From contig NZ_LABY01000150.1 in assembly GCF_001043975.1 (NCBI RefSeq), positions 1-61,817 of the forward strand: a stretch of DNA of 61,817 nt. The letters run 5' to 3'. Position numbers and translations under genes: made by a program. Below are positions 32,612-41,107 of this stretch, in pieces. Under the pieces are notes generated by a model. It was not told where the DNA came from. It saw nothing but the letters and a program-made list of their open reading frames with translations, and did no database searches. This DNA is from Methylobacterium variabile. GTDB lineage: Bacteria > Pseudomonadota > Alphaproteobacteria > Rhizobiales > Beijerinckiaceae. Within the stretch, counting starts at the first letter, position 1; each line of letters begins with the position of its first letter.

Positions 32612-33511
32612 ATGCGTGCGTCTCCCGACACCTCCCCCGCCTTCTTCCCCGAGTTCCGCCACCTCGACGTCGAGGCCGGCGAGGTTCGCTTCGCCGGTGC
32701 GATCGGCGGTCACGGGCCGCCGGTGCTGCTGCTCCACGGCTATCCGCAGACCCATGTCGCTTGGCGCAAGGTCGCCCCGGCCCTGGCGTCCCGCCACACG
32801 GTCGTCATCCCGGACCTGCCGGGCTACGGCGCCAGCCGGCCACTCGGCTCCGCCCGGCGCTGGACCAAGCGGCGGGTCGGGGATGCGCTCGTGGCGCTGA
32901 TGCGGAGCCTCGGCCACGATCGCTTCGGCCTCGTCGGTCACGACCGAGGCGCGCGGGTCGGCTACCGCCTCGCCCTCGACCATCCGCACCACGTCACCGC
33001 CTTCGCGTCCCTCACGGTCGTGCCGACGCTCGATGCTCTGGCGGGCGTCGACCATCGCTTCGCCGCGCGGCACTTCCACTGGTTCCTGTTCGCCCAGGAG
33101 GCGGATCTGCCCGAGCGCCTGCTCGCGGCTGATCCGGACGCCTTCCTCGATCGCGCCCTGGACCGGATGACGGGCGGGCGCGACATCATCGAGGCGCCCG
33201 CCCGCGAGGCCTATCGGAGCGCTTTTCGCGATCCTGTCGTGCGGCACATGATCTGCGAGGATTACCGGGCGGCCCTTGATGAGGATCTCGCGCTCGACGC
33301 GGCGGACCGGGCCGCAGGACACCGGCTGTCCTGCCCGGTGCGGGTGCTCTGGCCCGAAGCCGAGGCCATCCCTGGGCGTCCCTCCCCGGTCGAGATCTGG
33401 CGCCGCTGGGCCGACGACGTCGATGGCCGCGGGATACCGGGCGGCCACCTGCAACCGGAGGACGCGCCCGACGAGGTGCTGGCGCAGCTCGGCCCCTTCC
33501 TCGACCGATGA
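32612..33511 (+). CDS. Haloacetate/fluoroacetate dehalogenase-like alpha/beta hydrolase
   Basis: A 299-aa alpha/beta hydrolase with an aspartate nucleophile. Residues align one position off the characterised fluoroacetate dehalogenase RPA1163: nucleophile Asp111 with Arg112 and Arg115 (GHDRGAR) that bind the carboxylate, His156 and Trp157 (HFHWFLFAQ) of the halide pocket, Tyr218, and catalytic His279 (GGHLQPEDAP). The family releases halide from haloacetates through an ester intermediate. Unusually, the position of the catalytic acid (Asp134 in RPA1163, in LDIIPT) is Thr135 here (LTVVPT); Glu249 or Glu251 might substitute. It follows the TetR-controlled hydrolase by 104 bp. Confidence 0.82.
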   Translation: MRASPDTSPAFFPEFRHLDVEAGEVRFAGAIGGHGPPVLLLHGYPQTHVAWRKVAPALASRHTVVIPDLPGYGASRPLGSARRWTKRRVGDALVALMRSLGHDRFGLVGHDRGARVGYRLALDHPHHVTAFASLTVVPTLDALAGVDHRFAARHFHWFLFAQEADLPERLLAADPDAFLDRALDRMTGGRDIIEAPAREAYRSAFRDPVVRHMICEDYRAALDEDLALDAADRAAGHRLSCPVRVLWPEAEAIPGRPSPVEIWRRWADDVDGRGIPGGHLQPEDAPDEVLAQLGPFLDR

Positions 33512-34026
33512 GGGATGACGGCAGCCCGATCCCGGCCACCGGGGAGACACCATGCCCGACACCGACGGCGGCGCAACCCGTGCCTCCTTCATCGACGGTC
33601 GCCCGATCGCTCAAGTGAAGGCATCTCACGTGAAGGCATCTCACGGGATCACGAAACTCCGTGCTGAGAATGGACGCAACGCGATCGTCGTGCCGGTCGA
33701 CGTCGAGCCGGAGGATCTCGACGGCTCCATCATCGGCGTCATGCGCAAGATCCTGCTCGCCATCGCGTACGTCGTTGTCTCGACCGGCAGGCGCCTCGCG
33801 GACGAGCCGCTCTTCCAGGAACACGCTGATGCAGTCTACCGCGCAAGGCCCGGTCGGACGTCTTCGCCCCGCCGAGTCCGAGCCACCTGCGCCTCCGCCG
33901 CTGCCGCACTCAGAAACCCGAGCAGCAGCGCGAGATCGACGACTCGTTTCATGATGGTCCTCCCCGGGTCTTGTTGTGATGGTCTTCGTCTCTGCCACGG
34001 CCCTCCCGCGGCGGAGGCGGTCTTCG
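33512..34026. other. Poorly conserved gap with doubtful small ORFs
   Basis: On the plus strand an ATG at 33552 after GGGGAGACACC opens 174 codons; the first 95 (NAIVVPVDVEPEDLDG, then IIGVMRKILLAIAYVVV) might be real but match nothing I know, and the remainder reads as noise and runs into the SDR gene. A 15-bp duplication (GTGAAGGCATCTCAC twice) is at 33615-33644. On the minus strand 33836-33952 encodes a 38-residue signal-peptide-like MKRVVDLALLLGFLSAAAAEAQ behind GGGGAGGACC, then stops, perhaps the start of a lost exported protein. Confidence 0.35.
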
Positions 34027-34806
34027 TTAGGCGTTCATCTCGCTGCCGCCGTTCACCGACAGCGACTGGCCGGTGATGAAGGAGGCGGCCTCGGACAGAA
34101 GGAAGCAGACCGGCGGCGAGACCTCCTCGGGCGTGCTCCAGCGGCCGAGCGGGATCTTGGCCAGGTAGGTGTCGCGGAACTTCTCGCTGCGGACGACCTC
34201 GGTCATCGGCGTCTCGACGACGCCGAACGACACCGTATTCGTGCGGATCCCGTAGCGGGCCCATTCCCGGGCCGCGCTCATCGTGGCGCCGAGGATGCCG
34301 GCCTTCGCGGCGCTGTAGTTGATCTGGCCGATCGTCCCCTGGCGCCCGGCATCCGACGACACGTTGACGATCGCTGCCGGCACGGGCTCGCCGGCCTTGT
34401 GCCGGGCGATCAGGCGGCGTCCGACGGCCTGCATGCACAGGAACGCGCCGGTGAGGTGGACCCGCAGCACCTGGTCCCACTGCGCGAGCGTCATCTTGTC
34501 GATCATCGCTGGGCGCGTGATGCCGGCGGTGTTCACCAGCCCGTCGACCACGCCGAAGCGCGACGACGCCTGCGCGACCAGATCCTCCACGAAGTCCGGA
34601 TCCGCGACGTCGCCCGCCCCGGTGAGGACGCGCTCCGGGGAGAAGGCGGCGCTGGCCGCCTCCAGTCCGGCGGCGTTCATGTCAGCCAGGACGACGTTCG
34701 CGCCCAATTCCGCCGCGAGCGTCGCGACACCGAGGCCGATGCCCTGGCCGGCTCCAGTGACGAGCACCGTACGGCCTGCGAGGGACATGGGGTTTCTGGT
34801 AGTCAT
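34027..34806 (-). CDS. Short-chain dehydrogenase/reductase (SDR)
   Basis: A 259-aa classical SDR. The cofactor loop TGAGQGIG is at 17-24, NTAG at 91-94, and the catalytic set is Ser149/Ser150 (VNVSS), Tyr163 and Lys167 (NYSAAKAG). The C-terminus (LSVNGGSEMNA) is the common Val-Asn-Gly-Gly end. The ATG at 34806 follows AAGAAAAGG; longer in-frame ORFs upstream run through repeat DNA. The Ala-Asp-Met after the second strand (VVLADMN) suggests NAD(H) preference. Its substrate is unknown and it stands alone as a transcription unit. Confidence 0.9.
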   Translation of the reverse strand: MTTRNPMSLAGRTVLVTGAGQGIGLGVATLAAELGANVVLADMNAAGLEAASAAFSPERVLTGAGDVADPDFVEDLVAQASSRFGVVDGLVNTAGITRPAMIDKMTLAQWDQVLRVHLTGAFLCMQAVGRRLIARHKAGEPVPAAIVNVSSDAGRQGTIGQINYSAAKAGILGATMSAAREWARYGIRTNTVSFGVVETPMTEVVRSEKFRDTYLAKIPLGRWSTPEEVSPPVCFLLSEAASFITGQSLSVNGGSEMNA

Positions 34807-35254
34807 CGTCGATGCCTTTTCTTTGTGACACTGGTCGGGGTGTCCGGCTTGATTTGACCGGCGTGAGGCGATGGAATCGATGATCAACAGTCTGCTCCCG
34901 GGGGATGAAGCGGAGCCCGGAAACCAGTCATGACAGAGCAGAGCGGACGCGGACGATTCTGTGTTGGGCTGTCGGCGCAAGTCGATCTCGCTGCTACCAC
35001 GATCCACCGCACGCCGATGCAGGTGCGCTTCACGAACTGACGTTTTCTCGTGGGCCACGCCCTTTCCCGGGCGACTGGAACGACGCGGAGGGAGATCCGG
35101 GATCCAGCACAAGAAGGCGCGAAGCGGCCTTGTGTCTGCAACGGTGTAGCAGACTGAGCCGCTTCGCGGCACGTCTCCCCTGGATCCCGAATCTTCTTCC
35201 GCTCTCGCTCCAGCCATCCGGGAAAGGAGGCGAGCAGTGTGACTGAACGATGCT
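34807..35254. other. 448-bp intergenic stretch with a long hairpin repeat
   Basis: No gene is supported. The first part (34807-35040) probably carries the SDR promoter; the rest is the hairpin element listed separately. The element also lies just beyond the end of the 12-gene operon, where it could terminate transcription or stabilise the mRNA 3' end. Confidence 0.6.
35043..35237. repeat. Dispersed hairpin repeat, copy 2 (long inverted arms)
   Basis: The left arm (about 35060-35107: CCCTTTCCCGGGCGACTGGA, then GGGATCCAG) is an imperfect inverted copy of the right arm (about 35179-35229: CTGGATCCCG, then CCATCCGGGAAAGGA). Between them GCGCGAAGCGGCC (35118-35130) pairs with GAGCCGCTTCGCGGC (35156-35170) as an inner hairpin. 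The outer cores match copies at 25090 and 49582. A foldback element of about 190 bp without a coding region, MITE- or REPIN-like. Confidence 0.75.
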
Positions 35255-36043
35255 CTAGCCCTTCGACGCCCGTGCCAGCGCGCGGGCGAGCGCCTCCCGG
35301 TGCTCCGCGGTGGTGTGCGCGATGGCTTGCGCCGTGGCCGAGAGCTGGAGCAGCGTCGGCAAGCTGGCGAAGCGGCCTTCGCGCAGCAGGCGCTTCGTCG
35401 CCCGGACTGCCTGGGGCGGGTTGACGGCGATGCGCTCGGCGAGCCGCCGGCTCGCCGCCGTCAGCTCGCTCGCCGGCACCACCTGCGAGACGAGCCCGCA
35501 GGCAAGCGCCTCCTCGGCCGAGATCGCGTCGCCGGTGAGTGCCATCTCGCAGGCCTTCGACCAGCCGACGATCCGCGGCAGGAGCCAGGCGCCCCCGTCG
35601 CCCGGGATGATGCCGATCTTGACGAAGCTCTCGGCGAAGCGCGCCGTGTCCGCGGCGATGCGCAGGTCGCACATGCAGGCCAGGTCCGTACCGGCGCCGA
35701 TCGCCGGGCCGTTGACGGCGGCGATCACCGGCACGTCGAGGGCCTCGAAGGCGAGCGGGATGCGCTGGATGCCGTCGGTGTAGTAGGCGATCGTGGCACT
35801 GGGATCCTGGGCGCGCTCCTCCAGCGCGTCCTGCATCGCCCGCAGGTCGCCGCCGGACGAGAAGGCGCTGCCGGCCCCCGTCAGGATCGCCACCCGCACG
35901 GAAGGATCGGCGCCGATCTGCCTGAGCGCTGCGACGAGGCCGTCGACCACGTCGCGCTCGGAGATCGGGTTGCGCTTCTCCGGCCGGTTGAGCGTCAGGG
36001 TGACGATGCCGCCATCCTGCTCGTAGAGCACCGCGTCGGTCAT
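35255..36043 (-). CDS. Enoyl-CoA hydratase/isomerase family protein
   Basis: A 262-aa crotonase-fold protein. The CoA/oxyanion loops are FSSGGDLRAM (61-70) and NGPAIGAG (111-118). Against rat mitochondrial crotonase, Glu164 is kept (Glu166, in WSKACEM) but the Glu144 position is Phe140, so it is more likely an isomerase, hydrolase or special hydratase than an ordinary enoyl-CoA hydratase. It is the last gene of the 12-gene operon, 12 bp after an acyl-CoA dehydrogenase. Confidence 0.9.
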   Translation of the reverse strand: MTDAVLYEQDGGIVTLTLNRPEKRNPISERDVVDGLVAALRQIGADPSVRVAILTGAGSAFSSGGDLRAMQDALEERAQDPSATIAYYTDGIQRIPLAFEALDVPVIAAVNGPAIGAGTDLACMCDLRIAADTARFAESFVKIGIIPGDGGAWLLPRIVGWSKACEMALTGDAISAEEALACGLVSQVVPASELTAASRRLAERIAVNPPQAVRATKRLLREGRFASLPTLLQLSATAQAIAHTTAEHREALARALARASKG

Positions 36044-36055
36044 GGCTTTCTCCGA

Positions 36056-37207
36056 TTATCTCAGCCCGAGGCCGCGGGCGATGATGCCGCGCAGGATCTC
36101 GCGCGTGCCGCCGCGCAGCGAGAAGGACGGCGCGTGCAACGTGGTGTAGGCCAGGACCTCCGCGAAGGTCCGGCTCTGCGGCGTCGGCGGACCCTCGGCG
36201 ACGAGGTCGCGGGCGATCTCGGGGATCTCCTGCTCGACGAGCGCACCGAGATCCTTGACCATCGCGGCCTCGAGCGCCGGATCGGCCCCGGCCTGGAGCA
36301 GGCCCGCGACCGAGCGCGACATTCTTCGGAGCGTGATGAGCTGCGCCCCCAACCGGCCGAGGGCGATCTCGGTCCGCGCGTCCGCCACGGGCTGCAGCGC
36401 CCGCACCAGCTCGACGAGGAGCCAGAACGACGACAGGAAGCGCTCCGGCCCGCTGCGCTCGTAGGCGAGCTCGCCGGTGACCTGGGCCCAGCCCTCGCCC
36501 TCGCGCCCGAGCAGCGCGTCCTCCGGCAGCAGCACGTCCTCGAACACCACCTCGTTGAAATGGTGCTCGCCGACGAGGTTGCGGATCGGCCGGATGGTGA
36601 TGCCCGGCAGGCTCAGGTCGACCACGAACTGGCTCGTGCCGGCGTGCCGGTGCTCGCGGTCGAGCGGCGCGGTGCGGCAGAACAGGATCATGTAGTGGCA
36701 GTGCGTGGCGTTGGTGGTCCACAGCTTGGTGCCGTTGACCCGCCAGCCGTCGCCCTCCCGCACCGCCTTGGTGCGGACCGAGGCGAGGTCGGAGCCGGAA
36801 TCGGGCTCGCTCATGCCGATGCAGAAGAAGCACTCGCCGGCGGCGATCCGGGGCAGGATCGCGGCCTTCTGCGCCTCGGTGCCGAAGCGCAGGAGGCTCG
36901 GGCCGCTCTGGCGCTCGGCGATCCAGTGCGCGCCGACCGGCGCACCGGCGGCGAGCAACTCTTCGAGCAGCACGTAGCGCTCGAGCGCCGAGCGCTCCTG
37001 CCCGCCATAGGCCTTCGGCCAGGTCAGCCCGAGCCAGCCCTGCTCTCCGAGCCGGCGCGAGAAGGCGGGATCGAGGCCGTTCCAGCTCTGGGCCCGGTCG
37101 ATCGGCGCGCGGTCCTTCAGCTCGGTCGCCAGGAAGGCCCGGATCTCGGTCCGGAGGACTTCCGCCTCGGGGGAGGGGGGCGGCGACGGGAAGGTGAATT
37201 GCGACAT
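36056..37207 (-). CDS. Acyl-CoA dehydrogenase, first of a pair
   Basis: A 383-aa FAD-dependent acyl-CoA dehydrogenase. The flavin-binding segment CFFCIGMSEPDSGSDLASVR (positions about 130-150) and VNGTKLWTTNATHCHY are the standard middle-domain blocks, and the C-terminus FSLRGGTREILRGIIARGLGL is a typical ACAD end. It adjoins a shorter ACAD (354 aa) by 12 bp. Side-by-side ACAD genes of this kind form alpha2beta2 heterotetramers in steroid side-chain catabolism (ChsE1-ChsE2). Heteromer formation here is inferred. Confidence 0.9.
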   Translation of the reverse strand: MSQFTFPSPPPSPEAEVLRTEIRAFLATELKDRAPIDRAQSWNGLDPAFSRRLGEQGWLGLTWPKAYGGQERSALERYVLLEELLAAGAPVGAHWIAERQSGPSLLRFGTEAQKAAILPRIAAGECFFCIGMSEPDSGSDLASVRTKAVREGDGWRVNGTKLWTTNATHCHYMILFCRTAPLDREHRHAGTSQFVVDLSLPGITIRPIRNLVGEHHFNEVVFEDVLLPEDALLGREGEGWAQVTGELAYERSGPERFLSSFWLLVELVRALQPVADARTEIALGRLGAQLITLRRMSRSVAGLLQAGADPALEAAMVKDLGALVEQEIPEIARDLVAEGPPTPQSRTFAEVLAYTTLHAPSFSLRGGTREILRGIIARGLGLR

Positions 37208-37219
37208 GAGAACGATCCC

Positions 37220-38284
37220 TCAGGCGGCCGTGATCGCGGGCCACAGCCCGTCGGGCCCGGCGGCGATCAGGTGGCGGCCGAGCACCTGCGCCCACTCGGC
37301 CTCGCGTCCGAACGCGTCGCGCCAGGCCCAGAGCCGGCGCGTGTAGTGGTGCAGCCGGTGCTCCTGGGTGAAGCCGATCGCGCCGTGGACCTGATGGGCG
37401 ATGGCAGCAGCCTGACCCGCCGCCTCGCCGGTGCGGACCTTGGCGGCGGCGACCGCCGGCAGCAGCCCCGGCCCCCAGGCCGCCACCGCCTCCGCCGCGA
37501 GGCCGGCGGCGGCCGCCGCCGAGGCCGCCTGGCCGGCGAGCACGGCGAGGTTCTGCTGCACGGCCTGGAACTGGCCGATGGCGCGGCCGAACTGCCGCCG
37601 CTCCCGGGCGTAGCCCGCCGTCATGGTGCTGACGGCACCGAGCGCGCCAGCGATCATCAGGGCGCGGGTCGCGGCGCCCGCCGCTCGTAAGCAGGCCGCG
37701 CTGGGCGGCGCCGGGGCGCTCGGCGCGGCGACGGCCTCGAAGCGCACCGTGTCGCTCGGATCGCCGGCGATGTCGGCGCCGGGCTCGACCGTGAGCGCGG
37801 CCTGCGGCAGCGCGACGAGGACCGGCCCGCCGGGGCCGTCCGCCAGGACCACGACCGCCCGGGCGTGCCGGCCCCACGGCACGCCCCAGGCGTGGCCGGT
37901 CGCGCGGCCGGCCGGGTCGAGCCTCGCCTCGCAGCCTTGGGCGACGGCGAGCGGCCCGGCCGGAACCTCGATGCCGGCGCGGGCCAGGACGAGGCCGGCC
38001 AGCATCGTGTCGGCCAGCGGCAGCTGCAGGGCATGGCTGCCTGCGACCGTCAGGAGCGATAGGGCGTCGGCGACCGGCACCCCGAACCCGCCGGCCTCCT
38101 CCGGCAGGATCGCGGCCGGCAGGCCGACCTCGTCGAGGGCCGCCCACAGTTCGTCGGGCCACTCGCCCGCGGCCGACCGGGCCCGGGCCTGCGGGGTGAG
38201 GCGGTCGGCGAGCAGGCGGTCGGCGGTCTCGCGCAGCATCGCGCCGGCATCGTCCGCCTGGAGATCCGTGTGGGCTTCCATCAT
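37220..38284 (-). CDS. Acyl-CoA dehydrogenase, second of a pair (short)
   Basis: A 354-aa acyl-CoA dehydrogenase-family protein, Ala-rich and shorter than usual. The N-terminal helical domain (1-110) carries LPEEAGGFGVPVADALSLL, while the middle beta domain is reduced (TGHAWGVPWGRHARAVVVL) and lacks the usual MTEP-type flavin motif. The C-terminal domain holds RERRQFGRAIGQFQAVQQNLA and QVHGAIGFTQEHRLHHYTRRLWAW. This pattern fits the non-identical partner subunit of a heterotetrameric ACAD. Double Met at the start (38284 or 38281). Confidence 0.88.
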   Translation of the reverse strand: MMEAHTDLQADDAGAMLRETADRLLADRLTPQARARSAAGEWPDELWAALDEVGLPAAILPEEAGGFGVPVADALSLLTVAGSHALQLPLADTMLAGLVLARAGIEVPAGPLAVAQGCEARLDPAGRATGHAWGVPWGRHARAVVVLADGPGGPVLVALPQAALTVEPGADIAGDPSDTVRFEAVAAPSAPAPPSAACLRAAGAATRALMIAGALGAVSTMTAGYARERRQFGRAIGQFQAVQQNLAVLAGQAASAAAAAGLAAEAVAAWGPGLLPAVAAAKVRTGEAAGQAAAIAHQVHGAIGFTQEHRLHHYTRRLWAWRDAFGREAEWAQVLGRHLIAAGPDGLWPAITAA

Positions 38285-38285
38285 G

Positions 38286-39071
38286 TCAGCGTCCCTGGAA
38301 GGCGGGCCGGCGCTTCTCGAGGAAGGCGGTCTTGCCCTCGTGGTGGTCGGCGGTCTGGAACAGGGCGGCCTGCGCGCTGCGCTCCCAGTCGAGGACCTCG
38401 TCGATGCCGCGCGCCAGCCACTCCTTGGTCATCGCGGTCGAGAGCGGGGCCAGCCCCTCGAAGGCCCGGGCGAGCGCGATCGCCCGGTCCAGCGTGCTGC
38501 CGTCCGGCACGACCTCGTCGACGAGGCCGATCCCGAGGCCGTCCCGGGCGCCGATCGGGCTCGCCTGGAGCAGGATCTGGCGGGCGCGGCCCTGGCCGAC
38601 CCGGGCCGGCAGGGTGTGGAGCAGGCCGGCATCGGCCACGAGCCCGACCTTCGGGAACGAGGCGACGAAGCGCGCGCCCTCAGCCGCGACGATCGTGTCG
38701 CACAGGAGCGCGAAGCTGAAGCCGGCGCCGGCGGCCCAGCCCTCCACCGCCGCGAGGTAGGGCTTGCTCGACTTCACGATCGCCCGGACGATGCCGTGCA
38801 GCAGCCGGAACCGGTCGCGCCCGCCGGCGAGCCCGTCGGCCTGCATCGCCGTGAGGTCGCCGCCGGCACTGAAGACCTGCGGCCCGCCGGTGATCACGAC
38901 CGCGCGGATGGCGGGGTCGCGCTCGATGCGATCGATCGCCTCGGCGAGCGCGACCCGGATCGCCGGTGTCAGCGCGTTGCGCTTTCCCGGCTCGTTGAGC
39001 GTCAGGATCGCGACCGCGCCGTCGCGGCGATCCAGCAGCGCGGCCTCGTCGGATAGGGTCGTCCCTCTCAT
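38286..39071 (-). CDS. Enoyl-CoA hydratase/isomerase family protein lacking both catalytic Glu
   Basis: A 261-aa crotonase-fold protein with the loops FSAGGDLTAM (67-76) and EGWAAGAGFSFALLCD (110-125). By alignment to rat crotonase, the Glu144 site is Phe139 and the Glu164 site is Gln165, so neither hydratase acid/base remains. Other chemistry (isomerisation, thioester hydrolysis, C-C cleavage or a non-catalytic role) is more likely. The ATG overlaps the MaoC gene stop (ATGA), and the stop is one base before the next gene, inside the long operon. Confidence 0.88.
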   Translation of the reverse strand: MRGTTLSDEAALLDRRDGAVAILTLNEPGKRNALTPAIRVALAEAIDRIERDPAIRAVVITGGPQVFSAGGDLTAMQADGLAGGRDRFRLLHGIVRAIVKSSKPYLAAVEGWAAGAGFSFALLCDTIVAAEGARFVASFPKVGLVADAGLLHTLPARVGQGRARQILLQASPIGARDGLGIGLVDEVVPDGSTLDRAIALARAFEGLAPLSTAMTKEWLARGIDEVLDWERSAQAALFQTADHHEGKTAFLEKRRPAFQGR

Positions 39072-39943
39072 CGCGCCACTCCGTCGCCGGGACCCGCGAA
39101 CACGGCGCGCCCGTTGTTGATCGCCACCACGTCGCGCTCAGGGACGAGTGCCCGGAACGAGCCGTCGCGCCAGATCTCCACCCGGATGGTCTCTCCCGGA
39201 TAGACCGGCGCGGAGAAGCGCATGGCGAGCTCGCGCAAGCGGGCGGGCTCGTAGTCCCCGAGCGTCCGGAGGAGGGCGTGGCCGACGACGCCGAGCGTGC
39301 AGAGCCCGTGCAGGATGGGGCGCGGGAAGCCGGCCCTCGCCGCCACTGCGGGATCGGCGTGGAGCGGGTTGTCGTCGCCGTTCAGGCGGTAGTACAGCGC
39401 CTGCTCGGGGCGGGTCGGCATCTCGACCACGACGTCGGGCGGGGTCTCGGGCAGGCGGTGCGGCTCCGCCACCGGGCCGGAGGGACCGCCGAAGCCGCCG
39501 TTGCCGCGCAGGAAGGTGGTGCTCTTCGTCGTCGCCAGGAGAGTGCCGGTCTCGGCGTCCCGCACCTCCTTCTCCGAGTACATCAGGGCACCCCGTCCCT
39601 CGCCCTTGTCGACAAGCCCGGTGATGCGGGTCGTCCCGATCACCTCGCCCTCGACCGGGAGCGGCCGGTGCAGGGCGATGCGCTGCTCGCCGTGGACCAC
39701 CCGGACCGCGTCGATGCCGGTCGCCGGATCGGCCATCCAGAAGCCCGGATGAGCGAGCACCACCGACATGGTGGGTACCGCCTTGAGCGGCCGGTGGCCG
39801 TCGACGAAGTCGAGTTGGCGGGTGTCGAGCGGGTCCTGACCGAACCCGACGGAGAGCGCGTAGAGCACGCTGTCGCGCTTCGTGAGGCACTGGCGCACCT
39901 CCGGGATGCGGTGGCTCATCAGGGAATCGGTGGTGAAGGCCAT
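39068..39943 (-). CDS. MaoC-family enoyl-CoA hydratase (double hotdog)
   Basis: A 291-aa double-hotdog protein resembling eukaryotic-type hydratase 2. The N-terminal hotdog (1-150) is substrate-binding; the C-terminal one carries the hydratase motif GDDNPLHADP (189-198), with Asp190/Asn192 and His195, followed by GFPRPILHGLCTLG. It hydrates bulky or branched enoyl-CoAs. Its neighbours, paired ACADs and a Cys-less thiolase with DUF35, match the ChsE/ChsH/Ltp2 set of steroid side-chain degradation, where a MaoC pair makes the hydroxyacyl-CoA for retro-aldol cleavage. Confidence 0.9.
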   Translation of the reverse strand: MAFTTDSLMSHRIPEVRQCLTKRDSVLYALSVGFGQDPLDTRQLDFVDGHRPLKAVPTMSVVLAHPGFWMADPATGIDAVRVVHGEQRIALHRPLPVEGEVIGTTRITGLVDKGEGRGALMYSEKEVRDAETGTLLATTKSTTFLRGNGGFGGPSGPVAEPHRLPETPPDVVVEMPTRPEQALYYRLNGDDNPLHADPAVAARAGFPRPILHGLCTLGVVGHALLRTLGDYEPARLRELAMRFSAPVYPGETIRVEIWRDGSFRALVPERDVVAINNGRAVFAGPGDGVAR

Positions 39944-39957
39944 GTCGGAGCGTCCCG

Positions 39958-41106
39958 TCAGAGGGTGTCTCGGCTGCCGAGGATCGCGGTGGCCTGGCTG
40001 GAGAACGTGCCGCCGTTGCCATGGCAGAGGGCGAGCTGCGTCGGCACCTGCCGCTCGCCGGCCTCGCCGCGGAGCTGGGTCACCGCCTCGACGACGAGGA
40101 ACAGCCCGTACATCCCGGGATGCACGCAGGAGAGCCCGCCGCCATTGGTGTTGACGGCGAGCGACCCGCCGGGCGCGATGGCGCCGCCCTCGACGAAGCG
40201 CCCGCCCTCGCCCTTCGGGCAGTAGCCGAGGTCCTCCAGGAAGAGGATCGTGGTGATGGTGAAGGCGTCGTAGAGCATCAGGAGGTCGATCTCCCGGGGG
40301 CTCGCGCCCGCCATCGCGAAGGCGCGCGGCCCGCTCTCGCGCGTGGCCGTCACCGTGAGGTCCGGCATCTGTGCGAAGGACCGGTGCGAGGCCGCCATGC
40401 CTGCCCCGAGCAGGTAGGCCGGCGCCCGCCGCAGGTCCCGGGCGCGCTCGGACCGGACCATCACGCAGGCGGCGGCCCCGTCGGTGACCAGGCAGCAATC
40501 GAGCACGCTCAGCGGATCGCTGACGATGCGGCTTGCCAGCACGTCCTCCACGGTGAGCGGCCCGCGGGCGAAGGCGGCGGGGTTGCGGTTCGCCCATGCC
40601 CGGGCCGCGACGGCAACGGCGGCGAGCTGCTCGCGCGTCGTGCCGTACTGGTGCATGTGCCGGGCCGCCGCCATCGCGTAGCCGGTGATCGGGTGGCGCG
40701 GCCGGTAGGGCGCCTCGTGCCATTGCGGCTCGCTCATCGAGACGAGGCGCCCGCCCGCCGTGCGCTGGTTCGAGCCGTAAGCGATCAGCGCGGCGTCGCA
40801 GAGGCCCGCGTCCAAGGCGAGCGCCGCCTGGAGCAGGTGGATCTCGAAGGAGGAGCCGCCGACATTGGTGCCCTCGATCACCCGCGGCCGGATTCCGAGA
40901 TATTCCGCCGCCGAGAGCGCCGGGAGCCCGTGTACCCCGGTGGCCGCGAAGATGCCATCGACCTCCTCGAGGCGCAGGCCCGCATCCGCGAGCGCCGCGA
41001 GGGCGGCCTCGCCGAGGAGCTCGATGGAACTGCGGCCGGGCGCCTCGCCGAGGCCCGCCGTGCCGATGCCGACGACCGCCGCGCGGCCGCGAAGGGGATG
41101 AGCCAT
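39958..41106 (-). CDS. Thiolase-fold protein without nucleophilic Cys; candidate Ltp2-like retro-aldolase
   Basis: A 382-aa SCP2-thiolase/lipid-transfer family protein (start at 41106; the upstream 16 codons overlap DUF35). The thiolase CGSS element is GGSS here (Gly83 replaces the acyl-binding Cys), while the C-terminal NTNGGGLSCVHPGMYG and ALCHGNGG blocks remain. A thiolase fold without this Cys, next to a DUF35 gene, is the signature of Ltp2-type retro-aldolases, which release propionyl-CoA or a similar fragment from a tertiary beta-hydroxyacyl-CoA. It lies one base after the DUF35 gene. The reaction is inferred; loss of the Cys is seen directly. Confidence 0.85.
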   Translation of the reverse strand: MAHPLRGRAAVVGIGTAGLGEAPGRSSIELLGEAALAALADAGLRLEEVDGIFAATGVHGLPALSAAEYLGIRPRVIEGTNVGGSSFEIHLLQAALALDAGLCDAALIAYGSNQRTAGGRLVSMSEPQWHEAPYRPRHPITGYAMAAARHMHQYGTTREQLAAVAVAARAWANRNPAAFARGPLTVEDVLASRIVSDPLSVLDCCLVTDGAAACVMVRSERARDLRRAPAYLLGAGMAASHRSFAQMPDLTVTATRESGPRAFAMAGASPREIDLLMLYDAFTITTILFLEDLGYCPKGEGGRFVEGGAIAPGGSLAVNTNGGGLSCVHPGMYGLFLVVEAVTQLRGEAGERQVPTQLALCHGNGGTFSSQATAILGSRDTL

Positions 41107-41107
41107 G

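Noticed and set aside
34884..38162. A 1092-codon open frame on the minus strand
   Set aside because: It is a shifted frame through the real crotonase and acyl-CoA dehydrogenase genes; no domain is recognisable in it.
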